Source: Pseudoprimorskyibacter sp. (GTDB lineage Bacteria > Pseudomonadota > Alphaproteobacteria > Rhodobacterales > Rhodobacteraceae). Taken from it: DNA of 42,411 bases. A program made the translations under genes and the position numbers. Location of the stretch: contig JAQXDR010000198.1 in the NCBI GenBank assembly GCA_029251265.1, forward strand, positions 1 to 42,411, given 5' to 3'. Under the pieces are notes generated by a model that had not been told where the DNA came from, did no database searches, and saw nothing but the letters and a program-made list of their open reading frames with translations. Below, piece by piece: positions 1 through 8,597 of this stretch. Numbering within the stretch: the first letter of the stretch is position 1; every line of letters starts with the position of its first letter.

Positions 1-353
1 TTGAAGCACGCGCTTTATGAACGCCGACCTGCAGATAGCCTTGTCCATCGCAACGACCAGGGCTGCCAATATCTGTCGATCAAATACAAAAAAGGGCGGC
101 GGAGGCCGGGCTGGAACCCTGCGTTGGTAGGGTTGGCAGTTCGTTTGACACGGCCCTCGCCACGACGATGATTGGCCTCTTCAAGGCAGACGTCATTCAC
201 AGGTTGGGACCGTGCACGTCAGCCGATAAAGTCGAATGAGAGACCCTGAACCGGGTCAATTAGCTCAATAATCGCCGCCTGCTCGCACCCCTTGGATACA
301 TCAAACAGCCCAAGCGGACGACGCATTTTTCCACACGCGATAAAATCGCATAA
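1..353 (+). pseudogene. IS3-family transposase OrfB, C-terminal remnant
   Basis: Decayed end of an IS3-family DDE transposase, cut by the window's left edge. Frame 1 from base 1 reads a YERRP...LVHRNDQGCQYLSIKY segment, the usual region around the second catalytic Asp (H-SDRG-QY in intact relatives). From about base 105 the match continues in frame 3: AGLEPCVGRVGSSFDTALAT, then IGLFKADVIHRLGP and LNNRRLLAPLGYI, ending at a TAA at 351-353. So there is at least one frameshift plus two in-frame stops, a TGA after KVE and a TAG after RVN. The third catalytic residue, Glu in the family's DNALAET motif, is Thr here. The copy cannot be active. Family assignment rests on recognised motifs, not on an alignment. 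Confidence 0.8.
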
Positions 354-392
354 GAAAACCGAAACAGTCGCCAGTAACACCGGGGCGATTTA

Positions 393-454
393 GGCGGCAT
401 ATCATTGCGGTGCTTACGCGCTGTCACTTCTCAAAGAGAAAGGGATATGCCGCC
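393..454 (+). promoter_or_regulatory. 11-bp inverted repeat bracketing the transposase ribosome binding site
   Basis: GGCGGCATATC at 393-403 is the exact reverse complement of GATATGCCGCC at 444-454. The second arm ends directly against the ATG at 455 of the IS256-family transposase remnant. An AGAGAAAGG ribosome binding site lies just before that arm (about 436-444). In a transcript started outside the element the stem would reach the start codon, an arrangement known in some insertion sequences to block translation from read-through mRNA. Whether it did so here is inference; the gene downstream is dead. Confidence 0.5.
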
Positions 455-1472
455 ATGGTCAAATCTGCAGTTTCACCGTTTGATGTTCCATCGGAGTTTT
501 AGCCAAACCCGCTGACGGGGGTGATCCATGCCGGGGCCACGGAACCGCTGAGCACGGCGATCCAAGCGGAGGTTACGGCTTTCATTGCGGACTATGCGCA
601 TCTTGTTTACGCACAAGGCCGTCAGCGTTTGGTGCGCCATGGGTTTCTACTGGTACGTGAGATGATGCCTGGGATCGGCAAGGTGCCGGTTCAGGTGCCG
701 CTTGTTCGTGACTGAGGGGCAAATGCCGATGGCAGCAAGATCAAGCTCACGTCGAAGATCGTGCCACCCTATCTGCGCAAAGCAAAGTCAGTCGAGGACC
801 TGCTGCCGTGGCTTTATCTGAAGGGTATTTTGACCAGGACTTCGGTGAGGCACGGGCAGCGCTTCTGGGGCCAGATGCCGAAGGGCTGTCGTCCTCAACA
901 ATCACGCGCTTGAAAGCGTCTTGGTGCGAAGATTATGAGACATGGCAAAAATGTGATTTCTCAGGAAAGCGTTGTGACTACATCTGGGCCGATGGTGTCT
1001 ATTTCACGCCGCGCCTGGACGATGATCGTCAATGTATGTTGGTGATTACAGGTGTAGATGAGTATTGCGAGAAAGGCGTGCGAGCGATCATGGATGGTTT
1101 GCGAGAGAACGCGGACAGCTCCTTGGGTTGATAAAACGCGGCCTGACGGCGACGCCCGAGCTGGCCACGGGAGATGATGGTGCGTACGGGTCCTCGACGG
1201 CGCTGTGGGATGTATTCCTCGAAACGTGTGAGCAGCGTCTGGGTTCACAAGACGCAGAACGTCACTGGCGCGCTGCCCAAGTCTCTGAATGTCAAAGCCA
1301 AGTCTGATTTGCAGGATATCTGGACCGCACGACTGCGCTGGCCACGGTCTTTAGATTGATGAAGTCAGCCAGGAAGACGCGGTGGGAAATCTCAGCGCCA
1401 AACCGTCTGCTTGGGGTCGCTCAGGGGCGTGAGTTCAAAGATGGCAGCAAGCAAGTTCAAATCGCTGCCTGA
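455..1472 (+). pseudogene. IS256-family (mutator-type) transposase, degenerate
   Basis: Recognisable along its length but shattered. It opens at ATG 455 after an AGAGAAAGG site and stops at TAG 500-502. The frame then continues through the N-terminal domain (LSTAIQAEVTAFIADYA, then RQRLVRHGFL and GIGKVPVQVPLVRD) to TGA 713-715. Around 810 the match shifts frame to ALLGPDAEGLSSSTITRLKA and then CDYIWADGVYF, which is the first catalytic Asp region. Further shifts give GLTATPELATGDDGAYGS (1141-1190) and WVHKTQNV-GALPKSLNVKAKSDLQDIW (1240-1325). At about 1325 this is joined straight to the C-terminal stretch TTALATVFRLMKSA and NRLLGVAQGREFKDG, ending at TGA 1470-1472. Roughly 100 codons that normally carry the final catalytic Glu are therefore deleted. 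Confidence 0.85.
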
Positions 1473-1840
1473 TGACTGCCGTCACCAACGTTCGGGCATA
1501 GCTCTCCCAGTGGTTGATATGTCGCAAACATTGTCCTTTCAAAAACCTGCATTCCGAACGTCTTCTTTTTTTTGCTGTATTCAGTTCTGTAGTAGCGCGA
1601 TGCTTGTCTCAGTATATGCGGTTTGTTTTTGTAAAACGCTGCTGCTCGGCGATCAGTTCGAAATTACCAATATGTTCTGACGACATTGCAAAAATCATCG
1701 ATGTATGGTGAGTTTCGCCCCCCGACAATCTGAACCTGTCGTGTCTTTGGTCGTTTTCTTTGCAGGATCGGTCGGGCAGGGGCGGCGGCGCAAAACTGTT
1801 CAGGCTATCCCAATATCTAAGTTCAGCAACGGAGCGGCAC
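1473..1840. other. Intergenic stretch after the IS remnant
   Basis: 368 bp without a supportable gene. Short open frames here have no recognisable protein features. The stretch is more AT-rich than its surroundings (for example the T-rich part around 1560-1640). It should contain the right end of the IS256-family remnant, which I could not delimit, and the promoter of the oxidoreductase gene at 1841. Confidence 0.5.
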
Positions 1841-4339
1841 ATGAAAACCCACGTCAAAGCATTGGTTGTCGGCGGTGGCGCCGTTGGCACCTCAATTGCC
1901 TATCATCTGGCCCGGGCTGGGTGGCGCGATGTCATGCTGCTTGAGCGTGACGAGCTAACCTCTGGTTCGACTTGGCATGCCGCTGGATTGCTGCCCTATT
2001 TCAACATGTCCTATGCAACAACGCATATCCATGACTATTCCATCAAGTTTTATAAAACGCTTGAGGAAGAAACCGGGTTGAACGCAGGATTTTCTGTCGT
2101 GGGCAACTTGCGTATGGCGCAAACGCAGGCGCGTATGGATGAATATCAGCTCTATGCGGCGACCGCAGAAACCTGTGGGGTGCCTTATGAATGGATGACA
2201 CCGGCGCAGATCAAGGACAGATGGCCTTTGGTGCGGACCGATGATTTGCAGGGCGCAATTTATCATCCGACCGATGGCTACATTAACCCCGCCGATGTGA
2301 CCATGGCTATGGCCAAAGGCGCCCGGCAACGTGGCGTTGTCATCGAACGCAGGTGGCAGGTGGATGGCTACGTCTGGACCGGTGAACACTGGGACGTGAC
2401 GGTCACTAAAATGATAGAGCGTGGCGGTAATCTTGTGGCCTCGGATGAACAGGCGGTGATCCACGCCGAACATGTTGTCACTGCAACCGGTAATCACGCG
2501 CAACGGACTGCCCGGCTTTTGGGACTAAAGATCCCCGCAATTCCGGTCGAGCATCAGTATATCGTAACAGAGCCTGATCCGGCCTTGGTTGACTATCGCA
2601 AAACCAACGGGGAGCACCCCGTTTTACGGGACGCGGATGCCAAATGGTACGTTCGCGAGGAGCGGGGTGGCTGGATTTTGGGGCCTTATGAGCGTAACGC
2701 GCCGGCGCGGTTTTTATATGATGTCCCCGAAGCGTTTCGCGCAGACCTGTTTCCATTAGATCTGGAGCGGATCGAAGAAGAATATATGTCGATGATCCAT
2801 CGCATTCCCACCACGGAAACTGTTGGCCTTAAGGACGATTTCAACGGTCCAATCTGTTACACGCCGGATGGGAATCCGTTGATCGGCCCTGCACCTGGTT
2901 TGCGCAACATGTGGCTTGCTGAAGGGTTTAGCTTCGGCATTACTGCCGCTGGTGGGGCGGGCTACTATCTGGCTCAGATGATGGTCGAAGGTGAAGCCGA
3001 AATTGATATGGCCTCTCTGGACCCCAAGCGCTACGGCAGTTGGATGACGACCGAGTTTGCGGCGCGCAAAAACGAAGAAAGCTACGAGCACGTCTATATT
3101 TTGCATCATCCTGACGAAGAGCGCCCTGCCTGCCGTCCCTTGCGGACAGCTCCCGCCTACGACCGTCAAAAGGCGCTTGGCGCACAGTTTGGGTTTGTGA
3201 ACGGCTGGGAACGTCCTAACTACTATGGTCCGCTGGATGCCACTGACAATTTTGACCATGATGCAAGATCATTCCGTCGCGGTGGGTGGTGGCAATATGC
3301 CGTGGAGGAGGCCAAAGCCGTGCGCGAAGGGGTTGGCCTGATCGACGCTACGGCCTTTACCAAGCACGTGGTCAAAGGGCCCGGAGCAACCGCGTTTTTG
3401 GACTGGTTTACCTGTAACAAGCTCCCCAAGGTCGGTCGAATAAACCTGACATACGCGCTGACCGCGGCGGGAACAACACGGACAGAATACACCATCGTTC
3501 GTTTGGCCGAGCACGAATACTACCTTGTGTCTGCTGGTGCGTGGACATCTTATGACGCAGATTTTCTGGTCAAGGCGGCAGAAGACAAAGCACCTGATTT
3601 CGGCTATGTCGAAATTCAGGATGTGACCAGTCAATGGGGCGTTTTTGCCATTGCGGGCCCCAAATCACGCGCCGTTTTGAACGAGATCGTTAAGGACGCC
3701 GACCCCACAACAGTTCTCGGAAACAAACGGTTCCCGTGGCTGTCAATGCGGAATATTGAATTGGGCATGTGCCCCGTGCGCGCGATCCGCGTGGCCTATA
3801 CCGGGGAACTCGGTTGGGAATTGCACCATCCCATGGAGATGCAAGCCTACCTTTGGGATCAACTCATGACCGCTGGCGAAAAACATGGGATGAAGCTGGT
3901 GGGGGCCCGGGCGCAGAACTGGTTGCGTCAGGAAAAAAGCTATCGCGCCTTTGGAACCGAACTTGGACGCGACGCGACCCCGCTTGAGGCTGATTTGCCG
4001 CGCTTTGTTGATTTGAACAAAGACTTTCATGGCAAGTCTGAACTGGAAAAAACCGGAGTACGCGTCAAATGCGTTACGCTTTTGATTGACGGGCCTGATG
4101 ATGCAGACCCTTGGGGGCGTGAGGTGCTCTATCATGGTCAGACCCATGTTGGCCGCCTGACCTCGGGTGGATATTCGGTAGCGTTCGGAAAATCGATTGC
4201 GATGGGATATGTCACGCCGGACGCGTCGGCCCCGGGGACGGTATTGTCTGTGATGATGCAAGGCCAACTTTGGACGGCCGAGGTGACCCAAGACAGTCCG
4301 TATGATCCAAAAAATGAGGCCATACGCAAAGACGGATAG
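1841..4339 (+). CDS. FAD-dependent oxidoreductase with GcvT domains (dimethylglycine/sarcosine dehydrogenase-like)
   Basis: 832 residues, with the four-part layout of the dimethylglycine/sarcosine dehydrogenase family. It has an N-terminal FAD fold (GGGAVGTSIAYHLARAG, about residues 12-28), a middle FAO_M part, then a folate-binding GCV_T domain (about 430-700) and its C-terminal barrel. STWHAAGLLPYFN (about 48-60) matches the site where family members bind FAD covalently through His. Such enzymes oxidatively demethylate N-methylated glycines and pass the one-carbon unit to tetrahydrofolate. The exact substrate (dimethylglycine, sarcosine or another methylated amine) cannot be read from sequence. 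ATG 1841 is chosen over upstream in-frame starts because GGAGC sits 7 bp before it and the FAD motif follows at once. Creatinase at 38280 would make sarcosine, but it is 34 kb away. Confidence 0.85.
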   Translation: MKTHVKALVVGGGAVGTSIAYHLARAGWRDVMLLERDELTSGSTWHAAGLLPYFNMSYATTHIHDYSIKFYKTLEEETGLNAGFSVVGNLRMAQTQARMDEYQLYAATAETCGVPYEWMTPAQIKDRWPLVRTDDLQGAIYHPTDGYINPADVTMAMAKGARQRGVVIERRWQVDGYVWTGEHWDVTVTKMIERGGNLVASDEQAVIHAEHVVTATGNHAQRTARLLGLKIPAIPVEHQYIVTEPDPALVDYRKTNGEHPVLRDADAKWYVREERGGWILGPYERNAPARFLYDVPEAFRADLFPLDLERIEEEYMSMIHRIPTTETVGLKDDFNGPICYTPDGNPLIGPAPGLRNMWLAEGFSFGITAAGGAGYYLAQMMVEGEAEIDMASLDPKRYGSWMTTEFAARKNEESYEHVYILHHPDEERPACRPLRTAPAYDRQKALGAQFGFVNGWERPNYYGPLDATDNFDHDARSFRRGGWWQYAVEEAKAVREGVGLIDATAFTKHVVKGPGATAFLDWFTCNKLPKVGRINLTYALTAAGTTRTEYTIVRLAEHEYYLVSAGAWTSYDADFLVKAAEDKAPDFGYVEIQDVTSQWGVFAIAGPKSRAVLNEIVKDADPTTVLGNKRFPWLSMRNIELGMCPVRAIRVAYTGELGWELHHPMEMQAYLWDQLMTAGEKHGMKLVGARAQNWLRQEKSYRAFGTELGRDATPLEADLPRFVDLNKDFHGKSELEKTGVRVKCVTLLIDGPDDADPWGREVLYHGQTHVGRLTSGGYSVAFGKSIAMGYVTPDASAPGTVLSVMMQGQLWTAEVTQDSPYDPKNEAIRKDG

Positions 4340-4366
4340 CGCCTTAATGCATTTAATCATGCAAAG

Positions 4367-4399
4367 CTCTGACCGAGGGCGAATATCCCTCGGTCAGAG
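4367..4399. terminator. Bidirectional terminator hairpin
   Basis: CTCTGACCGAGGG (4367-4379) and CCCTCGGTCAGAG (4387-4399) form a perfect 13-bp stem with a 7-base loop. It lies between the convergent stops at 4339 (+) and 4406 (-). There is only a weak T-run on either side, but the position and strength fit a shared terminator. Confidence 0.75.
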
Positions 4400-4405
4400 T
4401 AGACG

Positions 4406-6091
4406 TCAGTTAAGCAGTCGCCGCGCAATAACCTGCGCCTGAATCTCGCCTGCGCCTTCAAAGATATTCAAAATACGCGCATCACACAAAATTCTGCTGA
4501 TTTTGTATTCAAGTGCAAATCCGTTACCACCATGAATTTGAAGTGCATTATCCGCTGCTGCCCATGCGATACGCGCACCTAGCAACTTGGCCATGCCAGC
4601 CTCTAGATCGCAACGCCGGTCGTTGTCCTTTTCCCATGCCGAGAAATAGGTCAGTTGCCGCGCCACCATAATTTCAACGATCATCATTGCCAATTTGCTG
4701 GACACGCGGGGAAAGCTAATCAGAGCTTTGCCAAATTGTTTGCGGTCCTCGGCGTATTTTAGGCCTTGGTCCAGCGCGGATTGTGCAACGCCAATGGCGC
4801 GAGCGGCTGTTTGAATCCGCGCGGATTCAAAGGTTTGCATGAGCTGTTTGAAACCCTGACCTTCTGTATCGCCCAAAAGGTTCTCACCTTTGACATGGAA
4901 GTCATCAAAATTGACTGTGTATTCTTTCATGCCGCGATAACCGAGGACTTCGATTTCACCACCCGACAGCCCATCGTTGACAAAGGGGACTTCATCAGTG
5001 CCGGGGGTCTTTTCGGCCAGCAACATCGACAGGCCCCGATAATCGGTTGTGTCCGGAACGGTTCGTGCCAAAACGGTCATCATATGCGTGCGGGCCGCAT
5101 GCGTGATCCAAGTTTTGTTCCCATTGACGACCCAGTCATCCCCGTCACGTATCGCGCGGGTCCGCAGGGCGCCCAGATCAGAGCCTGTATTCGGCTCTGT
5201 AAAGACGGCGGTTGGCAGGGTTTCACCCGATGCAAGGCGCGGAAGCCATTTGGCCTTTTGATCTTCGGTGCCTCCGGCAAGGATCAATTCAGCGGCGATT
5301 TCCGAACGGGTGCCAAGGCTGCCCACGCCAATATAGCCGCGCGACAGTTCTTCTGAGACCACGCACATTGACGCTTTTGACATTCCCAGACCGCCATGTT
5401 CTTCTGGGATGGTCAGTCCAAAAACGCCCATCTCTGCCAATTCGTCGATGATCTCCATTGGAATTAGTTCGTCTTTGAGGTGCCATTCATGGGCGTCAGG
5501 TTCAACACGTTCGGTCGAGTACCTGCGAAACTGGTCACGGATCATGTTCAGTTCGTCGTCAAGACCGGCGTTACCAAAGGTGGCTTCGGCTGTACGCTCC
5601 CGGACCAGTTCAACCAGATGGCTACGCGCAGCCTGCGTATTGCCGGAGTGCGTCAGGATCATCACCTCTGGGGTCATCAGCAGGGCTTGCTGCTCTTGCG
5701 ACAGTCCCATGTCTTGAGGGCGAATAAATTCGCCCTGTGTCATCGGCAGGCCGCCGTACATTTGCCAAAGATATTCGCCAAACGCGATTTGGTGAATTAA
5801 TTGCTCGATCTCTCCAAAAGCGCCTTCGTCTGACAGCCGGTCTGCCCATGTCTGCATTTGCCGGAGAGCTTCGACATAAGTGGCCAGCCACGCCAAACCA
5901 TGTGCCGCTGTCTGATTCTGTTCGATCAGCGCGCCTGAAACGCGACCGTTGTGTGAAACCAAATCGGCTACGGTGCGCTTGGCCGCGGCCAACATTGTGT
6001 CAGCTGGCGCCAATGCTGATTGGGTCAATGCCAAAAGGTTCGGTAGGATCACAGGTGTGTCCAAAGTCAGGTCCTGTCCGTCATGTGCCAT
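4406..6091 (-). CDS. mcd: Acyl-CoA dehydrogenase, probably (2S)-methylsuccinyl-CoA dehydrogenase
   Basis: 561 residues, about 170 longer than ordinary acyl-CoA dehydrogenases because of an N-terminal helical extension (about 1-165) that includes HGLAWLATYVEALRQMQTWA. This extension is characteristic of methylsuccinyl-CoA dehydrogenase, which makes mesaconyl-CoA in the ethylmalonyl-CoA pathway of acetyl-CoA assimilation. The catalytic core is normal: AVFTEPNTGSDLGALRTRA binds FAD/substrate, DRKQFGKALISFP follows at about 449, and NIFEGAGEIQ places the catalytic base at Glu545. ATG 6091 has AAAGGGA upstream and begins the extension; the longer frame to 6166 looks like 5' leader. No other ethylmalonyl-CoA pathway gene is in the window, so the exact substrate rests on recalled family resemblance. 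The broader acyl-CoA dehydrogenase call is certain. Confidence 0.8.
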   Translation of the reverse strand: MAHDGQDLTLDTPVILPNLLALTQSALAPADTMLAAAKRTVADLVSHNGRVSGALIEQNQTAAHGLAWLATYVEALRQMQTWADRLSDEGAFGEIEQLIHQIAFGEYLWQMYGGLPMTQGEFIRPQDMGLSQEQQALLMTPEVMILTHSGNTQAARSHLVELVRERTAEATFGNAGLDDELNMIRDQFRRYSTERVEPDAHEWHLKDELIPMEIIDELAEMGVFGLTIPEEHGGLGMSKASMCVVSEELSRGYIGVGSLGTRSEIAAELILAGGTEDQKAKWLPRLASGETLPTAVFTEPNTGSDLGALRTRAIRDGDDWVVNGNKTWITHAARTHMMTVLARTVPDTTDYRGLSMLLAEKTPGTDEVPFVNDGLSGGEIEVLGYRGMKEYTVNFDDFHVKGENLLGDTEGQGFKQLMQTFESARIQTAARAIGVAQSALDQGLKYAEDRKQFGKALISFPRVSSKLAMMIVEIMVARQLTYFSAWEKDNDRRCDLEAGMAKLLGARIAWAAADNALQIHGGNGFALEYKISRILCDARILNIFEGAGEIQAQVIARRLLN

Positions 6092-6238
6092 GAATCGTGT
6101 CCCTTTTATCGCTGCAGCAGGCATAATCGCTTTGCAGTCGCAGCGCAACAAAAATACCTGTGGCATAATCGTTGTGAATAATTGTTGCGCGATAGTATTT
6201 GCTCTGGGCGTTGTCGTGTTAAACGGTATAACGTGGTT

Positions 6239-7000
6239 ATGGTAGACGATTTGCTTATTCTACCATGGATATTCGTATCCATGGGTGCGGCTGTTTTATC
6301 CGGCGTGGTCAAGGGCGTTGTCGGCTTCGCTATGCCTATGGTCCTGATTTCATGCCTTTCTTTCTTTCTTTCACCCGAGGTGGCCCTCGCCGGTCTGATT
6401 CTGCCCACCTTGGTCACGAATGTCATGCAGGCCCTGCGACACGGACCCAAAGAAGCGCGAAAATCCATGATAAGGTTTCGGTATTTTTTGATGTCCGGTG
6501 CAACAATGCTGATCGTCATGGCGCAGTTTGTCGCAGTGTTACCCGCCAAAACATTATTGCTGTTGATCGGGGTGCCCGTAACGGGATTTGCCGCACTGCA
6601 GCTTGCGGGACGCTCTTTACCGTTACCAAAGCGTCAGTCACGACGCTCAGACATCGCTATGGGCGCATTCACTGGCGCTGTTGGGGGTATTTCGGCCATT
6701 TGGGGGCCTCCGACGGTGGCGTATCTCACCGCTATTGGGACCCCGCAAAATGATCAGATGCGCATTCAAGGGATCATCTATGGTCTAGGCGCAGCCCTTT
6801 TGGTCATTGCACATCTTGGATCAGGGATTTTGAACGCAACGACGATTCCGTTCTCGGCTCTTTTGATCCCGCCAGCTGTTTTGGGCATGTGGATTGGCGG
6901 GAAAATCCAAGATCGCTTCGATCAGGTCATGTTTAGACGCGCCACATTGCTGGTGCTTTTTATTGCGGGACTAAACCTGCTGCGGCGGGCGCTTTTCTAA
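6239..7000 (+). CDS. TauE/SafE-family membrane permease
   Basis: 253 residues, almost all hydrophobic, with about eight membrane segments. It shows the two-fold pattern of TauE/SafE (DUF81) proteins: SGVVKGVVGFAMPMVLI in the first half and GAFTGAVGGISAIWGPPTVAYL in the second, each a Gly-rich motif beside a helix. Family members are proposed exporters of sulfite, sulfoacetate or other small organic anions in the inner membrane; the substrate here is unknown. It is divergent from the acyl-CoA dehydrogenase gene, with 147 bp between starts. ATG 6239 is preferred because the first membrane segment follows directly; no strong ribosome binding site is seen. Confidence 0.8.
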   Translation: MVDDLLILPWIFVSMGAAVLSGVVKGVVGFAMPMVLISCLSFFLSPEVALAGLILPTLVTNVMQALRHGPKEARKSMIRFRYFLMSGATMLIVMAQFVAVLPAKTLLLLIGVPVTGFAALQLAGRSLPLPKRQSRRSDIAMGAFTGAVGGISAIWGPPTVAYLTAIGTPQNDQMRIQGIIYGLGAALLVIAHLGSGILNATTIPFSALLIPPAVLGMWIGGKIQDRFDQVMFRRATLLVLFIAGLNLLRRALF

Positions 7001-7074
7001 TCGCGGCTGCGGGCAACACTGCGGTATTTCAGTCCGACGTTGTTTGAAGACAGACTTTGCAGTTTTCCCTGTTT

Positions 7075-8088
7075 TTATTTTGTAGGGTTTGAGACTAGGG
7101 CGGCTATCTGATCAAACATGATCTCAGCCGAATTGCTCCACTCTGGCAGCGCCATCTCCATCGCACGGCTCTCAGCGTCTGAAAAGGCCCAGTCTTTTTT
7201 GAGCAGGTCTGGGGTCAACGCACCCATGGGCTGAACCCGCGCAGGATTGAGGCCGATGTCACCTAACAGCGCTTCAATTTTCCAACTGTTTGATGTGACG
7301 GCGACAAAGGGTGTTTTTGTTAAAATCGCCATGCATACGGCATGGAACCGGCCTGTAACCAAGAGGTCACGCTGGCTCAGTTCCATCATATATTCAAGAT
7401 CACTGCATACCAGTTTCGTGTTGGAGTATTTTGCCAAAAAGCGATTTTGGACGATCTCGGCATAAGTTTTCCGAAGAATGCGTTTCAGGCCCTTTGCATG
7501 GCTGCTCACGTGTTTGATGTGGGATGTGACTGGAACATAGGCTGCGTTTGTACGCATAGCAAAATTTACAAGGCTATTAGCGGCAGCGCGATTTACAGAA
7601 CAGCTCACTGTAATGCCCTTGCGGGGAAAATCGTGTGCTTCAGCGGGTTGTATCATGGACAAATCGCCAAACCAGAGGACCTCTTTTCCCGATTGCTCTG
7701 ACAACCCGTGCGCCGATCGGCTGTCGCGACACTGCAACAGATCAAACTGAGACGTTAGTTTCCCCCAATTTTTGGGATTGTCCTGCCACAAAGCGTTGAT
7801 CAGGGCGACTTTGCCCCCGTTTGCTTTTACCCTTGCACCCGCTTCCAAAAGCCAAAGGCCTTTTCGTTTCCCATGGTGCAGGGTGCCCTCTCCATTTATG
7901 ATGAGGACCTGCGCCGCATCAATTTTTGATATTGCCGTGCTATTGGCTTTCCAGTCTGTTCCAACCAAAAGACTGGGTAACGCGCCATGCCCTCTTTGAG
8001 CCAATGCCGTTCGGATGGTTCGCATGACGCGCATTCACCCGAAGTGGCTGCCGCTGTCGTCAGTGTCATTGAGGAGAAGAATATTCAA
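7075..8088 (-). pseudogene. Polysaccharide pyruvyl transferase, interrupted by one in-frame TGA
   Basis: The body from ATG 8034 (MRVMRTIRTALAQRGHGALP onward, 319 codons) is a polysaccharide pyruvyl transferase (CsaB/WcaK-like), with VLIINGEGTLHH near the N-terminus and LLVTGRFHAVCMAILTKTPF near the C-terminus. These enzymes transfer pyruvate ketals from phosphoenolpyruvate to surface sugars. Reading upstream in the same frame gives NILLLNDTDDSGSHFG, then TGA (8037-8035), then MRVMRTI. This is the expected family N-terminus (first beta strand, then a small polar turn), with the stop where relatives have Cys or another residue. A TTG at 8088 with AGGGG about 8 bp before it is a plausible original start. 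So the gene is either a young pseudogene, is restarted at the ATG touching the stop, or decodes the TGA. Everything after the TGA is intact. Confidence 0.75.
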
Positions 8089-8174
8089 ATGGCGCGCCCC
8101 TATACGAGAGATATGTTCAGCCTCGAAAAGGGCCGCGCATTAACCGCGCGTGCGAGAAGAGAGTAAAGGGCTGC

Positions 8175-8372
8175 TTATCTAGCGCTCGCATTTACCCGAG
8201 GATATTTGATGGAGTCCAGTTTTTTGCGGTCAGTGATTTCACGGAGGGTATATCTTTGATCGCCATCGTTCTTGATCACTGGCAGGGCATTCTTTCGTGT
8301 TGCATCGCAAAATAACTTTGCGCGTTCTGGCCCAATGACCTGTGCAGGACTTAGTGCGGCCCGTCATTTGAT
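8175..8372 (-). pseudogene. Possible 3' remnant of an unidentified gene
   Basis: Between a TGA (about 8372-8370) and TAA 8177-8175 the minus strand reads about 65 protein-like codons: AALSPAQVIGPERAKLFCDA, then ALPVIKNDGDQRYTL and REITDRKKLDSIKYPRV. The composition (charged, few rare residues) looks like real coding sequence, unlike the neighbouring frames. There is no ATG; a GTG inside would give only about 31 residues. The reading beyond the upstream stop (VQKICKRHGVIK) also looks plausible, which suggests a nonsense-damaged gene just upstream of the pyruvyl transferase. I do not recognise the family. Confidence 0.3.
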
Positions 8373-8597
8373 GACACCGTGTCGTTTGCAAATTTTCTGC
8401 ACCTACACCCGAATGTCAGAGCGTCACCTCTAAAATCAGAACGCTGATAGGTTTGTTCAGCTTCATGCGATCCTTCAAAGAAATGCTAACGGTCAACAGC
8501 AAACAAAAGCTGTTCAGACGTTTGCTACGCCATCGATACGTTGCAATTTTAGCAGCACTCAAACAAAGTCGTCGTGCAAACCAAAAAAGGCGGCCCT

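Noticed and set aside
1-1472. Active insertion sequence or composite transposon
   Set aside because: Both transposases carry stops and frameshifts, one has lost its catalytic Glu and the other about 100 codons; no matching terminal repeats or target duplication could be found by eye.
8032-8088. Selenocysteine or programmed read-through at the pyruvyl transferase TGA
   Set aside because: No obvious selenocysteine insertion hairpin follows the stop, and selenoprotein pyruvyl transferases are not known to me; a simple nonsense mutation is more economical.
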